A program made the translations under genes and the position numbers. This document shows, in pieces, positions 1 to 12,559 of a DNA stretch of 64,000 nucleotides. Source of the DNA: Excoecaria cochinchinensis (taxonomy: Eukaryota > Streptophyta > Magnoliopsida > Malpighiales > Euphorbiaceae); contig CANTUQ010000160.1 of the NCBI GenBank assembly GCA_947683425.1, positions 699,501-763,500 on the forward strand, read 5' to 3'. Position 1 is the stretch's first letter; every line of letters starts with the position of its first letter. The notes beneath the pieces are model-generated. The model saw only the letters and a program-made list of their open reading frames with translations. It was not told where the DNA came from and ran no database searches.

Positions 1-1279
1 GGCGCATTTATTCGCATCAAAAGCATTAATAAACAAATAAAACAAAAAAAAATAAAGAATAAACGTTCCAAAATAAATTACAATAATACTAGAAGCGAAA
101 TACAACTCCCATTTATAAAAAGTGCGATACATACATAAAACGGGAAATTCATTTAATAATGAGGACATTGGTCCTCGCATGCGTTTATTATGAAAATGAT
201 TTTTGCGATGGATTTATTGGATAGAAAATAGGACTTTGGTCCTTAATTTGCAAAGACTCCAAATTAATTACTATAAAAAATTAATCCATTTTTATTATAA
301 CGAGATAAAAACGATTTACATAAAAATAAAGACACATAAATAAAGATAAATGAATACAAATAAAAGACAAGAGTTGAAGAATTAAACCGGGGGGAAATCC
401 TTATGATCTAGGTAGCAACCATCATCACAATTCTAACCCATCCAAAAATAATTAGATAATATCTCACAAAAATAAACAAATGTGTTAGTGCTAAAATCCA
501 GAAATGGAATAAAATAAGATAAGTGAAAAAGCTAAAAAGGGAATTTTGAAGAAAAATGGTAACTAATAAATAAATGAATAAATAAATAAACAAATAATTG
601 AATTAAGTAAATTGAGAAAAATGAATGAATAAAAGCACAAATGACAATTAAAATGATTAATGCCAATAAAAATGATAATGCTAATAATAATGTTATAAAA
701 TAATAATGGATAATAAATAAACATAAAATAATTATAATAATTATAAATGGATAGAATAATAATTCAATGTAATGATAGTAACATGAACAAATACTCAATA
801 CTAATCACCAATAAATGTAAAATAAACATAAACTAAATGATATTAACAACAATGATAACATAATAACACTATTAATAAATAAATCAAATAATAATAATAA
901 TAATAAAATTAACATTAGTAAAATAATAATATAAAAACAAAAAAAGAATAAGAATAATAATAATAATATAATAATTCGGAAAATTAAATGATGATAATAA
1001 ATAATACAAGTAATAATAAACATAAAATAAATAATAACCAATAATAATGATACTAAACAAAGGAGCGAATAATATACAATAAACATGAAATACATAACAT
1101 TAACAATAAGAATATCAATATAATCCAACAACACTAACAATAAAATAAATCAAATAATAATAATAAATAATAAAGAAAATAACAACATAAAAACAGAAAG
1201 CTAAATAAGAATAAATAAACATAATAATAATAATATTAATAATAATAGTAATAATATGAAAACGGAATAATAATTAATA

Positions 1280-1327
<48 letters not shown>

Positions 1328-1348
1328 TAAATATAAAAACAGAAAATA

Positions 1349-1411
<63 letters not shown>
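1280..1411. repeat. (TAA)n microsatellite in T1 3' LTR
   Basis: Long runs of TAA/ATA interrupted by a short ATAAATATAAATATAAAAAC stretch. The other LTR has the same site with shorter runs (about 10824-10914), so the array changed length after insertion. Confidence 0.95.
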
Positions 1412-1412
<1 letters not shown>

Positions 1413-1423
1413 GGGAAAAAGGA

Positions 1424-1700
1424 CTTACCGGTCGCCGGAGCTTCGCCGGAGGGATGGTGGTCGACACCACCCATACCGGAAGATAGATCGCCGCATGCCG
1501 AGATCGCCGGAGTTAGCCACGCGCCGGAAGGAATCGCGGGTTCATCGAAAACGCCGTTGGCGGCGTTCTCTCTCCTCTCGCCGATCTCCTCCACGGCAGC
1601 TAGTGGCGGTGGCCACCGGATGCGTCTAGGCGCTAGGGTGCCAGCGCCGCCGCGCGTGGCGTCCCTCTCCGCCGCAGGTGGCCAGCGTTGCCCCCTCTTC
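1424..1700. other. GC-rich island in T1 LTR
   Basis: A sharply GC-rich block in an otherwise very AT-rich LTR, repeated at 10925-11215. It is dense in CGCCGG and short palindromes (GGTGGTCGACACCACC, CGCCGTTGGCGGCG, GGTGGCCACC). It resembles plant 5'UTR or first-exon sequence in composition. Both strands are open for short stretches, but there is no recognisable domain. Confidence 0.7.
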
Positions 1701-2070
1701 CTTCTCCTCTTTTTCTCTTCCTTTCCCGGTGGTCTGCGTTTCCGTGTTCCTTTGTTCCTTGCTCTCACTTTTGCTTCTTTTTTATTTTCTTTCTTTTATT
1801 TTCACTTCCTTTCTCTTTCTTTGTTTGGCCTTTTGTTTTGTTCTTCCTATTTTCTTTTTCTTTCTTTGTTTTCTATGGCTATTCCTCTCTTTTCTATTTC
1901 TTTCTTTCTCTTTTCTCTCTCTCTTTTCTCTTCCTTTCTTTGGTCCTCGCCTCTCAGTTCTTGCTCTCTCCTTTTCTATTTTTTCTTGCTTTCCTTTCCT
2001 TCCACTTTTTCTATTCTCTATATTGTTTCCTTTTTCTTTCCCTCAGTTGCCGAGAGAGCCCCCTAATTGT
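1690..2070. repeat. Pyrimidine (CT) tract in T1 LTR
   Basis: About 380 bp of almost pure C/T on the plus strand, repeated at about 11210-11575. In element sense it is a polypurine GAAAGAAAAGAG-type tract. The Phe/Ser/Leu-rich frames here come from composition, not from a gene. Confidence 0.85.
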
Positions 2071-2548
2071 CTTCATCATTTTCTATCTATATCCCTAAAT
2101 TAGGTTAAGTTTGGTTACCCTAATCACTTCCTCCATTTTTCTATTTTTTTTTAATTTCCAATTTTAATTAACTTACTTAAACTAACACATTAACTAATTA
2201 AATACTCTATTAATTCAATACTCTATATTTTTATACCTATTTAATTTAATCAACCTACTTAAATTATCACAACTAATTTATCTAATTAAACACTATATTT
2301 ATTTTCTTTTTTCAAATTTAATTACCCAATAATATTAACTAATCAATTAACTAATAATATTAACTAATCTTAATTTTTCATGCACTTTAGTCTAATTTTT
2401 AATTTAACCTACCTACCTAATTTATATATATTATATATTTTTTCAGAGGAATTATCAAGGCCCCAAAATTTCCATTGCTATCGCCATTTTTTTATTTATT
2501 ATTATTATTTTTTTAACATTAAACCCGACTTGGGACCCGGTGTCTACA

Positions 2549-2566
2549 GTTGCCCCCAATTTTGGA
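2549..2566 (-). other. T1 polypurine tract
   Basis: On the minus strand a purine run with GGGGG abuts the TGTAGACACC start of the 3' LTR at 2548, as expected for the plus-strand primer of reverse transcription. T5 has the matching site at 62356-62372. Confidence 0.7.
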
Positions 2567-2639
2567 GAAGCTAGTGCCTAAACACCTAGGTGAGCCAAAA
2601 TTCAAAGAAGGAAGAGAGAGAATTACATACCTGGGGATG

Positions 2640-3440
2640 CCGGACCTCACCTTGTTGGTGCTGGTACATGTGCCCTTATCGATCTCATCTCGACCTGTTT
2701 CTGCTGGACTCATTTCGGCTCGCGTAGATTTGATGAGATGTAGTACTCTCTGACTACAAATCTCCATTGCGAGATGCGGTATTCTCTTATTGCAGTCTCG
2801 TCGCGATGTGTTCTATCGCTAATCCCCCTGCTAACCTCGTCTCGGTCTGCATGGTGGCTATGAGGTGCAGTACTCTCTGACTACAACCTCGATCTGTGGT
2901 CTGTTCTACCACGAGTGTTCCGCTAGCCTCGTCTCGGCCTGCACGGAGTTTGTGAGATGTAGTACTCTCTGACTACAGCCTTTATTTGCGATCTATTCTA
3001 TCGCTGATGCCCCGCTAACCTCGTCTCGGTCTGCACGGTGGCTGGTCTGTACCGCTAGCCTCATCTCGGCTTGCACGGTGTGAGGTGTAGTTTCTCTAAC
3101 TACATCCTCTGTGTGAAGAGCAGTATTCTCTAACTATCACTTCGGTTGGCAAGAAGCGGTGTTCTCTAACCACAGTCTCAAAATGGAGAGCAGTGTTCTC
3201 TAACTGCAACTCCGATTGGTGAAGTTCCCATGCTAATCCCCATCCGATCTACAAGGTGTGTAGTACTCTCTGACTACAACATGAACTGTGAGATGCAGTA
3301 CTCTCTGACTACAATGTCGAGGTGAAGAGTAGTGTTCTCTAACTGCAGTCCCGCCTTGTGAGGTGTAGTGCTCTCTGACTACAACCTCGATTGTGAGATG
3401 CAGTGTTCTCTAACTGTAGTCCCGGTTGCGATCTGCTCTA
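2640..3440. repeat. Tandem hairpin-bearing repeats in T1
   Basis: About ten degenerate units, each with a 6-bp stem such as TGTAGT/ACTACA around an 8-nt loop (2739-2758, 2958-2977, 3259-3278, 3364-3383), joined by CTCGTCTCGGTCTGCA-type spacers. One unit has GCAGT/ACTGC instead (3190-3207), so pairing is kept while sequence changes. Homologous units lie in T5 (61640-62200). Confidence 0.8.
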
Positions 3441-3573
3441 TCACTGATGTTTATCTTGAACTTTCTATTTTTTTCTGCAAAAAAAAAAAAAAAGGAAAAC
3501 GCAAATTTGTAGGGTAAATTATAAAAGAGATACGTACCTATGGCAGCACCTGACTGTTGGGGTCGTTGTCAGT

Positions 3574-3735
3574 TGACGCTCACTGGGAGACTTGGATGCT
3601 CACCGAAAGGCTTTGATGCTCACTGGGAGACTTTGATGCTCACTGAGAGGCTTTGAGGCTCACTTTGAGGCTTTAATGCTCACTGGGAGACTTTGATGCT
3701 CACTGGGAGACTTTGATTCTCACTGGGAGGCTTTA
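3574..3735. repeat. 20-bp tandem array, eight units
   Basis: Head-to-tail units of the form GATGCTCACTGGGAGACTTT with a few changes per copy. Period 20 by direct count. No coding potential. Confidence 0.9.
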
Positions 3736-4399
3736 ATTTTTGATCCTCAAGAGAGGAAAAAAGATTTAAGCTTATTTAGAGAGAAGTTAGATTGAAAGTT
3801 TTGTTGCTTGCCTGCAGGCAGATAGATTTCAATGTCTTTGGTGATTTTTCTGTTTTTGCTTTTGTTTTTGATTCTTCCTTTCTTGGAAATAATTTTTTTT
3901 TTGCGGAATTTTTACATTCTGGATGTATTTGAATTTTCACAGCATGTTGGATTTTCAAGGCCTTGAAAATGTCTTTTCTTTGTGTTTTGTTTGGGTTGTT
4001 TTTGTTTGAGAAGTTGTTTTGTTTGTACATTTGCATTTGGATTTTGTACATTTATTGTGCGATGTGGGTGAGCATGCCTCTTATGATAGAGAAATTCACC
4101 TGATTGCCCCCGGGCACAGCGTGGATAGGCTTGCTTTTCTGGGTAGTGTCTGACAACGTTAAGCTAAACCCATCATCTGGATCACCTTTAAGAATGGGGT
4201 CTATTCGGACCTTTCCCCTAAGTTATGTACATGGCAATATATACAAAATATTTTGTGGGTGTGTGGGATTACATGTGTGAAATGTATGCATACATTTGAA
4301 TCCGGATTTTGTACACTTGGTGTGATGTGTGTGAGTGTACATCTTATGACAGAAAAACTTACTTGCTTGCCCCCGGTATGGCATGTATGAATAGGCTTG

Positions 4400-4580
4400 C
4401 TTCCTGCTCAAAAGACTTTCAGATTTTGCCTCCTCAAAGGACTTTGAGATCTTTGCTTCCTTAGTGGACTTAGAAAATTTTTTTCCCACTCGGATGACTT
4501 TGAGATTTTGCCTTCTCAGAGGACTTTCAGATTTTGCCTCGCCAGAGGACTTAAAGGATGTACCTCCTCAGAGGGCTTGA
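4400..4580. repeat. Degenerate ~30-bp repeats
   Basis: Successive segments of the type CTCAGAGGACTTTCAGATTT with variable spacing, five to six copies. Part of the T1 interior. Confidence 0.6.
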
Positions 4581-4629
4581 GAATCACCGACATGTGAAGT
4601 CACGAGGTTGAGATTGACGTACATCATCT

Positions 4630-5560
4630 AGTGGACATAGGACACTTCGTATGCATGGAATGCATGTGAGAAGCCATGTATGCATGGAATGCATGCGAAA
4701 AGCCATGTATGTTTGAGATGGCACACAAAGTTATACATATATGAAATCTAAAAGCTATGAATGTATGAAATGACATGCGATGTTATGCATAAGCAAAATT
4801 TAAGTGTGTAGTGTGTGTACTATGCATGGATTACAAATATGATATGCATGTAGAGAATTGCGTACATGACATATAAGCCATAGTCACATACATGATAAAA
4901 GATTATAGAATGTGTGCAAAGAATCATATCCCGAAAAATGTCTGTAAATGATCATGAGCGAGAAATGCATGCGAAAGATCAAACATATGTAAGAGGATTA
5001 TGAACGTGAAATATATACAAATGATCATACCTGTGAGGGTAAAAAGCCATTCACTGGCATAGGCGTGAAGAATCACATGCAAAGATAGGTGGGAGTCATT
5101 ATATACATGAAGGCTATGCGAAGCATTGGATGTGTGTGATGTGTGCATGGATAACTATCTATATGAAACAAACGCAGAACAAAAATCATGTATACATGTA
5201 CAAAATGCATGCAAATGATGTGCACGTGAGATGCTTGCAAAAGATATGCCCACGAAATGCGCAAAAATAAGTGATTATAAAAATGAACCTTAGAGAAGCA
5301 CATATGCCAAAGTATCTGTCAAATATGCTTGCTAAAAATTTTATGCCAAAAGACATGCACCAAGAATTATACATGTAAAACTTATTTATAAGGATGTCTG
5401 CTACAGTTACGTGTAAAAACATTGGTAGAAAGCATATGTACAAACGATATTGCTGGGGTATATGCAAAGTGTCATCTTCATGAGTAGTGATAAGAAATAT
5501 CCCAAGATTGTAAAATGAGTGCAACCTATTAGGTACCTCAAATTCAAGTTTCTATCTGCC
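4630..5560. repeat. ATGCAT-rich quasi-repeats in T1
   Basis: Dense in CATGCATG/GTATGCATG words with no fixed period. A second block of the same character lies at 7130-8300. Short frames on both strands here are compositional. No domain is visible. Confidence 0.6.
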
Positions 5561-6259
5561 TTTGAGCATATTAAATGGACCACATTCTCAACCGATTCAA
5601 TCTTAGCAAAAGAATTCGGGAGCCATTCCCAATGAAGTGCAAGAAGGTAAACACGTAAGTATCAATGTTTACTAAATCAGCATGTAAATACGAGGCATAC
5701 CATGCGATCTCTGTGTGTATGTGCAAAAGGCCAAAATGGAGTTTTTTTTTTTTTTTTATCATTTGAAAGCAAATTCTAGATGCAACTTTGGGGACGAGAC
5801 TCAACTCGAATGCACTAATACACTCATGGCTTCTCGCTTGAAGCTCAAGAAATACCATATGCCTATTCCTACGTACCAAACCTTACTAGAAGGTCATCTC
5901 CGCTAGTCGGATAAGGCCAAACCAAGAATCAATAGGTCTTACTTTGGTTGTAATGTTAGGCTCAGGTAGATAGTTATCAAAGGAGGATCAGGTCACTAGA
6001 GAAAAAAGGCCGCAGCATTTATTCGGATGAAAGAATCATTTTCAATCTAATTGCATACTGTCCAGACATTCTCGAATTTGGACTCGGTAATACTCTGATT
6101 TCTCAAGCTCAACATAACAATTAAGCTAACAAAGATAGCCACTGAATTCATCACGGGGTATTATCCTAAGTTCTACTTTTCTTCTTCTTCTTTTGTTTTC
6201 TTTTTTTTTTTTATCGTTCTTCTTTTTTTTTTTTTTAGCTTATATCTCTAATTATACAA

Positions 6260-6560
6260 AGACAATGATCAAACCCCTTTTCTCGAAGTGTAAGCTTATA
6301 TTTATCAGGGCAATTTTTAGAAACCCAAAATAATTGAGACTCTCTTCTCGAATTATAAACCCACTTTCACCGGGGCGATCTTTTAACATTCCAATAAAAT
6401 TACTGATGACTGGTACCCTTCTCGAAAGTGAAAACTGATCATTATCAGGGCGATTTTTAGTAGTTTTTTAAAAAATGTAAATGATCGAAACCCCTTTTCT
6501 GAAGTATAGACCCATCCTCATCAGGGTGATTTTTCATATCCCAAAAGAATGTCGTAATGT
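6260..6560. repeat. Degenerate ~80-bp repeats in T1
   Basis: Four units, each containing CTTCTCGAA, then TATCAGGGCGATTTTTA or a variant. Divergent copies with no coding potential. Confidence 0.6.
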
Positions 6561-9084
6561 ACATCCATCCTTACTAGAGCGGCCATCCTTCTAAGGGGAA
6601 GCCAAAATTATTTTAGGCGAAGGGAGAGGTTTTAACGTGTGTAACAATAAAATTGGTACGCATTTAGCATACCAAAATAAAGGCTCAATGGGCTGGCAAG
6701 CGATTGTGAAGCAAGGGTAGGAAATGGTAATTTAGAGAGCTATATAAAGAAATGGTGCCTAAATCATTTTCTAGATTCAGCCTTATCCAGAAGTCGCTTC
6801 GACGGGTAATCGGAAAGGTTCTAGTGCTCTTAGTGAGTTTTCATCCGATCCCCTAATTGCAACTAGTTTTTTCTAGTTTATTTTTAAAATAGGCCAAAAG
6901 TACTCAGAATTTAGACATTACATGGTATGGCCAAGTATTTTCATGTGATCCAGCTTTCAGCAATCTAACATATCTAGCCCTTACTTAATTCAAAGTGGAA
7001 TGAAATGCAGATTTCTAAAGTTAAGATCAAATCCATTCATAGTTGAGAACTAGTTGGGCAGAGTCAAACTTTGAATTAGAGGTATCTTAATAAAGTGCAA
7101 ACATATCAACGTTTTAGGATATAGCTTAGCACGAAATTTTGACACCATCAAAATGTATATGCACAAAAAATCGTTTAGGAAAACAAAGAAAACTCTCTCT
7201 TTTTTTTTTAAATATGTACAAACTATGTGTTAAAGACCATGTACGTGGAAAGATGTATGCAATAGTGTCATGCATATTAGCAATGTGTGTGAGGAATTAT
7301 ATGTGCAAAATATGTGTAAAAACATATTGTATAAAAATATGTGCACAAAATATGTGCAAAGATGTGTGTGTGTAAAACACATGCGAAAAAAATATAAGTG
7401 CGTAAACACTGCATGATAAATGACGTGCATGCATAAATTTGCAGTGTACATGTAAGCAGTATACAATGAAGATAAAAGTGCAAGATATGACACAACATGA
7501 GAATGAATGTTCATAATACAGGGTGTATGTGCATATGGTGTGATTTAGACATGATAGAGATATGTATGTAAGATGAAGATATGATGTAGGATGAAGATGA
7601 TCTGGCACGAAAATGTGCGCCAATGAGTCGTGAGGGATGGCAAGACACATACATAGAAGTGTGAAATATATACAAACAATACATCTGACATGAGATAAAA
7701 ATGGTTGCAAGAGGTGAATGATGTTTACAAAGTATGTATATTTACGTGGTATGCATATACAGAACGTGGCGTAGTATATATAGTGACTAACATGCATGAT
7801 GCAGCATTCATATATGTATGGCATAACGCATGCGTGATAATGCATGTTCATGATATGGCACACGATGTAAAAGGTGCAAGGTATCTATCGTGCATGATAT
7901 GTACAACGACCGACCTAATGATAAATGCTAATATGTGTACTTTATGATATGCAGCGGCATGTGTATGCCCTAGCACACCATGTTTATTTACATATGCTAC
8001 GTGAGTATGTTGATATGTACATCGTATGACACATTATGAATGCATTATTTTGATTTGATATTATTTTTTTATTTTTTTTATACATATCATGGTAGTAGTA
8101 TGTCTGTGCGTGCTATGATGCACGTCGACATGTACCTTTGGAGACGTATGCCACATGTACTGGCTATGGTGCATGATGGATGTTATGGATGTCATAATGT
8201 TGGTGTGAGTCGTGACAAGCACTGCTATGTATGTACATGCAGGACAAATACATGTCATGTTCATATTCACAAATTATGATACAGGCAATTTTATATACAG
8301 AGCTCACAAGTTCTATTATTGTATGAAAAGAATTATACGTGAGACAAAATACATGTGTTTTATTTACTATTATTACTCATAAAAGAATGTGCAAGCACAA
8401 ATACACACACAAGAAAGGAGTTCCTCCCAACCTTATTTTTATCACACAGGGGGTCGTGCAGGCTCTTTCCCTAGGTAGGATTGATCCATGGGTTAGCTGG
8501 GAACCCAATGAGCATGTATAGCATGCTGCGAAGCACGAACTCTCATTTAAAAGCGCATGCAAATGAATTTTCGGCTATCGTGTATTTAAACAATTCCAAT
8601 AAACCAAAACACGCCCCTCAGGGTATGAAAACCTTTAAGGAGTGAACGTTTAAGTTTATTTGGATTTATTCAATACACAATAACCCACTACATAAGCAAT
8701 TTATTATGGAGCATGCCCCCTAGTGGGAGTATCTAGGTCCATTATATGGGCTTTGGTCCAAGGTGATGATATTTTAGGGCTACCCAAGCATGGTCCCTGC
8801 CAACGGGTCTAGCTCATCATGAGCATAATGACCGATCGGGTCACCATTTGATATACCATGACGGTACAAGGCTTGGGCTGGTGATTATCCTTAACACTTC
8901 CCTACATTGAGTGAACGTATGGTCATGCTTCGGGAACGCACCGGGGTCGATAAAAGGCCAAAACTAGCATAGATCTAAGGCTCTAATGTAATGCAATGCA
9001 ACTTTGAAAGAAGGTGAAATTTATAAACTAAAACTTAATTGTAAATTTTAATAAAGGTACTTTCGAATCGAAGTCTCGAGTGTG

Positions 9085-9103
9085 TCCCCAGTGGAGTCAC
9101 CAC
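9085..9103 (-). other. T1 primer binding site, tRNA-Arg-like
   Basis: Immediately next to the LTR end at 9104. The minus strand reads TGGTGACTCCACTGGGGA, the type of primer site reported for Tat/Ogre elements (tRNA-Arg). The tRNA assignment is from memory of the family. The position is read directly. T4 has a variant at 40918-40936. Confidence 0.7.
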
Positions 9104-12059
9104 TGTGACGCGCGCCGAACCTGATGGCCCCGAACAGCCCGCCTTTAGGGGCTTTCGAGAAGAGTGAGGTTCGCTGACAACTTGTAAGATATTTACGAGT
9201 GCGTCTATTTTTGGCAACAAGGAGGTTTCATGGAGTCGCCACCCAATAGAACATTGAAAAAATTCATCTTGCCTCAGTGAGCCTAAGACGGCGCATATAT
9301 CCATTTTGGGCAAGGCAAAGGGGTCTTGGAGGTGAACACCCCAATAGAACATTGGGAATGACCTCTCACCCTATGGAGCCTAGGATTATTAATTAAGTCT
9401 TTGAAAGGGACACAAGAGGTGTCTTGGAGGTTCCAATGAGTGATCGAAAAGACCTCTTGCCTCGTTGAGCCCAAACACCAGAGTTGGGTTCGGGACTTCT
9501 CATCTATTTCTACCTTGATTTATTTTACAATTAAGTTGTGAGTTCATTAGTTCGCTCTCTCTCCACAAGATGCAATTTGATTAAATGCACATTTATTCAC
9601 ATCAAATGCATTAATAAACAAATAAAACAAAAACAAAAATAAAGAATAAACGTTCAAAAATAAATTACAATAATACTAGAAGCGAAATACAACTCCCATT
9701 TATAAAAAGTGCGATACATACATAAAACGGGGAATTCATTTAACAATGAGGACATTGGTCCTCGCATGCGTTATTGGATAGAAAAAAGGACTTTGGTCCT
9801 TAATTTGCAAAGACTCCAAATTAATTACTACAAAAAATTAATCCATTTTTATTATAACGAGATAAAAACGATTTACATAAAAATAAAGACAAATAAATAA
9901 AGATAAACGAATACAAATAAAAGACAAGAGTTGAAGAATTAAACTGGGGGGAAATCCTTATGATCTGGGTAGCAACCATCATCACAATTCTAACCCATCA
10001 AAAAATAATTAGATAATATCTCACAAAAATAAACAAACGTGTTAGTGCTAAAATCCAGAAATGGAATAAAATAAGATAAGAGAAAAAGCTAAAAAGGGAA
10101 TTTTGAAGAAAAATGGTAACTAATAAATAAATGAATAAATAAATAAACAAATAATTGAATTAAGTAAATTGAGAAAAATGAATGAATAAAAGCACAAATG
10201 ACAATTAAAATAATTAATGCAAATAAAAATGATAATGCTAATAATAATATTATAAAATAATAATGGATAATAAATAAACATAAAATAATGATAATAATTA
10301 TAAATGGATAGAATAATAATTCAATGTAATGATAGTAACATGAACAAATACTCAATAATAATCACCAATAAATGTAAAATAAACATAAACTAAATGATAT
10401 TAACAACAATGATAACATAATAACACTATTAATAAATAAATCAAATAATAATAATAATAACAAAATTAACATTAGTAAAATAATAATATAAAAAAAAAAG
10501 AATAAGAATAATAATATAATTATTCAGAAAATTAAATGATGATAATAAATAATACAAGTAATAATAAACATAAAATAAATAATAACCAATAATAATGATA
10601 CTAAACAAAGGAACGAATAATATACAATAAACATGAAATACATAACATTAACAATAAGAATATCAATATAATCCAACAACACTAACAATAAAATAAATCA
10701 AATAATAATAATAAATAATAAAGAAAATAACAACATAAAAACAAAAAGCTAAATAAGAATAAATAAACATAATAATAATAATATTAATAATAATAGTAAT
10801 AATATGAAAACAGAATAATAATTAATAATATAATAATAATAATAATAATAATAAATATAAATATAAAAATAGAAAATAAATAAATATAATAATAATAATA
10901 ATAATAATAATAAAAGGGAAAAAGGACTTACCGGTCGCTGGAGCTTCGCCGGAGGGAAGGTGGTTGACACCACCCATACCGGAAGATAGATCGCCGCACG
11001 CCGAGATCGCCGGAGTTAGCCACGCGCCGGAAGGAATCGCCGATTGATCGGAAACGCCGTTGGCGGCGTTCTCTCCCCTCTCGCCGATCTCCTCCACGGC
11101 AGCGAGTAGCGGTAGCTGGTGGCCACCGCCGGATGCGTCCAGGCGCCAAGGTGCCAGTGCCGCCGCACGTGGCATCCCTCTCCGCCGCAGGTGGCCGGCG
11201 CTACCCCCTCTTCCTTCTCCTCTTTTTCTCTTCCTTTCACGGTGGTCTGCATTTCCGTGTTCCTCTGTTCCTTGCTCTCACTTTTGCTTCTTTCTTATTT
11301 TCTTTCTTTTATTTTCACTTCCTTTCTCTTTCTTTCTTTGGCCTTTTGTTTTGTTCTTCCTATTTCCTTTTTCTTTCTTTGTTTTCTATGGCTATTCCTC
11401 TCTTTTCTATTTCTTTCTTTCTCTTTTCTCTCTCTATTTTCTCTTCCTTTCTTTGGTCCTCGCCTCTCAGTTCTTGCTCTCTCCTTTTCTATTTTTTCTT
11501 GCTTTCCTTTCCTTCCACTTTTTCTATTCTCTGTATTGTTTCCTTTTTCTTTCCCTCAGTTGCCGAGAGAGCCCCCTAATTGTCTTCATCATCTTCTATT
11601 TATATCCCTAAATTAGGTTAAGTTTTGTTACCCTAATCACTTCCTCCATTTTTCTATTTTTTTTAATTTCCAATTTTAATTAACTTACTTAAACTAACAC
11701 ATTAACTAATTAAATACTCTATTAATTAAATACTCTATATTTTTATACCTATTTAATTTAATCAACCTACTTAAATTATCACATCTAATTTATCTAATTA
11801 AACCCTATATTTATTTTCTTTTTTCAAATTTAATTACCCAATAATATTAACTAATCAATTAACTAATAATATTAACTAATCTTAATTTTTCATGCACTTT
11901 AATCTAATTTTTAATTTAACCTACCTACCTACTTTATATATATTATATATTTTTTTGGAGGAATTATCAAGGCCCCAAAATTTCCATTGCCATCGCCATT
12001 TTTTTTATTTATTATTATTTTTTTTAACATTAAACCCGACTCGAGACCCAGTGTCTACA
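9104..12059 (-). repeat. T1 5' LTR, complete (2,956 bp)
   Basis: Runs from TGTGACGCGC (9104) to GTGTCTACA (12059) on the plus strand, which are the inverted TG...CA termini. It matches the other LTR from 9590 on. Positions 9205-9480 hold ~100-bp repeats with CCCAAT/ATTGGG stems that recur in T3 and T4. Relative to the left LTR it lacks 30 bp between two TTATT words near 9768. Confidence 0.9.
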
Positions 12060-12427
12060 GGCCCTATGTGTAGATCAATCCAAAATGCGGGGGCATCCTT
12101 CTGATCGCTGCACCGACGATCCTACACGGATAGAAACCCGTGCTAAGCGAAATTTTTTAGTGGAGAACAAAAGCATAGCAACAGCAATATTCATGGACAC
12201 ATGCGTAGAACATAAATAATCATTGTTTAAAAATAAAGTACATGGCATCATTCACCTTTCAAGATACACATATCCCATGCTTGCATCAGCATCATAGGTA
12301 GTACACTATTACCAATTTTAACCTACTAATAGTTATAACACATGTTTTATCAATGCATCATTAGGAAACATGCTTGTCGTTAATAATATCATATAACATT
12401 GCATCATGAATACCTACTCATATAGGA

Positions 12428-12429
12428 AA

Positions 12430-12458
<29 letters not shown>
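12428..12458. repeat. (TA)n microsatellite
   Basis: Uninterrupted TA dinucleotides inside the F LTR, followed by CACACA. Confidence 0.95.
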
Positions 12459-12462
<4 letters not shown>

Positions 12463-12559
12463 ACATGATCATATATATAAACATGTTCATACATTAGTTT
12501 CTTTTGTTATTTAAGTTTTGCCTGCATATCAAAGACGCGGATAATCGGGTATCGCATTT

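Larger units (their letters stand above)
1..2548 (-). repeat. T1 3' LTR (partial)
   Basis: Aligns with 9590-12059. From right to left it has the TGTAGACACCGGGTCC start at 2548, an AT-rich stretch, a 400-bp pyrimidine tract, a GC-rich island, (TAA)n microsatellites and AT-rich low-complexity DNA. It retains a 30-bp segment near 189-218 that the 5' LTR lacks. The TAA runs are also longer than in the 5' LTR. Confidence 0.85.
2549..9103 (-). other. T1 internal region, non-coding, built of several repeat families
   Basis: No open frame shows retroelement domains on either strand. In plus order it holds hairpin-bearing repeats (2640-3440), a 20-bp tandem array (3574-3735), a stretch with no clear structure (3740-4380), ~30-bp degenerate repeats with GAGGACTT cores (4400-4580), ATGCAT-rich DNA (4630-5560), unremarkable DNA with T-runs (5560-6240), ~80-bp degenerate repeats (6260-6560), more unremarkable DNA (6560-7130), a second TGTGCAAA/ATGCAT-rich block (7130-8300), and the leader next to the primer site (8300-9084). 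The last 180 bp match T4 at 40755-40936. Confidence 0.75.
1..12059 (-). mobile_element. T1: non-autonomous Tat/Ogre-like LTR retrotransposon (right part complete)
   Basis: Positions 1-2548 and 9590-12059 are near-copies of each other, which identifies an LTR pair. Read on the minus strand the LTR starts TGTAGACAC and ends GCGCGTCACA. The 5' LTR is 9104-12059. The 3' LTR is cut by the window edge and lacks its last ~0.5 kb. The 6.5-kb interior has no gag or pol reading frame, so the element must depend on another element's proteins. The tRNA-Arg-like primer site and the LTR termini place it with Tat/Ogre elements (inference from family knowledge). It sits inside the 3' LTR of element F. The expected target-site repeat starting at 12060 cannot be checked because the other end lies outside the window. 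Confidence 0.85.

Noticed and set aside
1274..1768. 164-codon minus-strand frame ending in poly-Ile
   Set aside because: It runs across the GC island into a TAA microsatellite. The sequence is compositional and the frame is not kept in the other LTR.
1557..2103. Phe/Ser/Leu-rich frames in three plus-strand phases (also 11060-11616)
   Set aside because: Open in several frames only because the DNA is a pyrimidine tract lacking stop codons.
7297..7863. 188-codon minus-strand frame rich in His/Cys/Tyr
   Set aside because: Falls in ATGCAT-rich T1 interior. No domain, and overlapping frames have the same composition.
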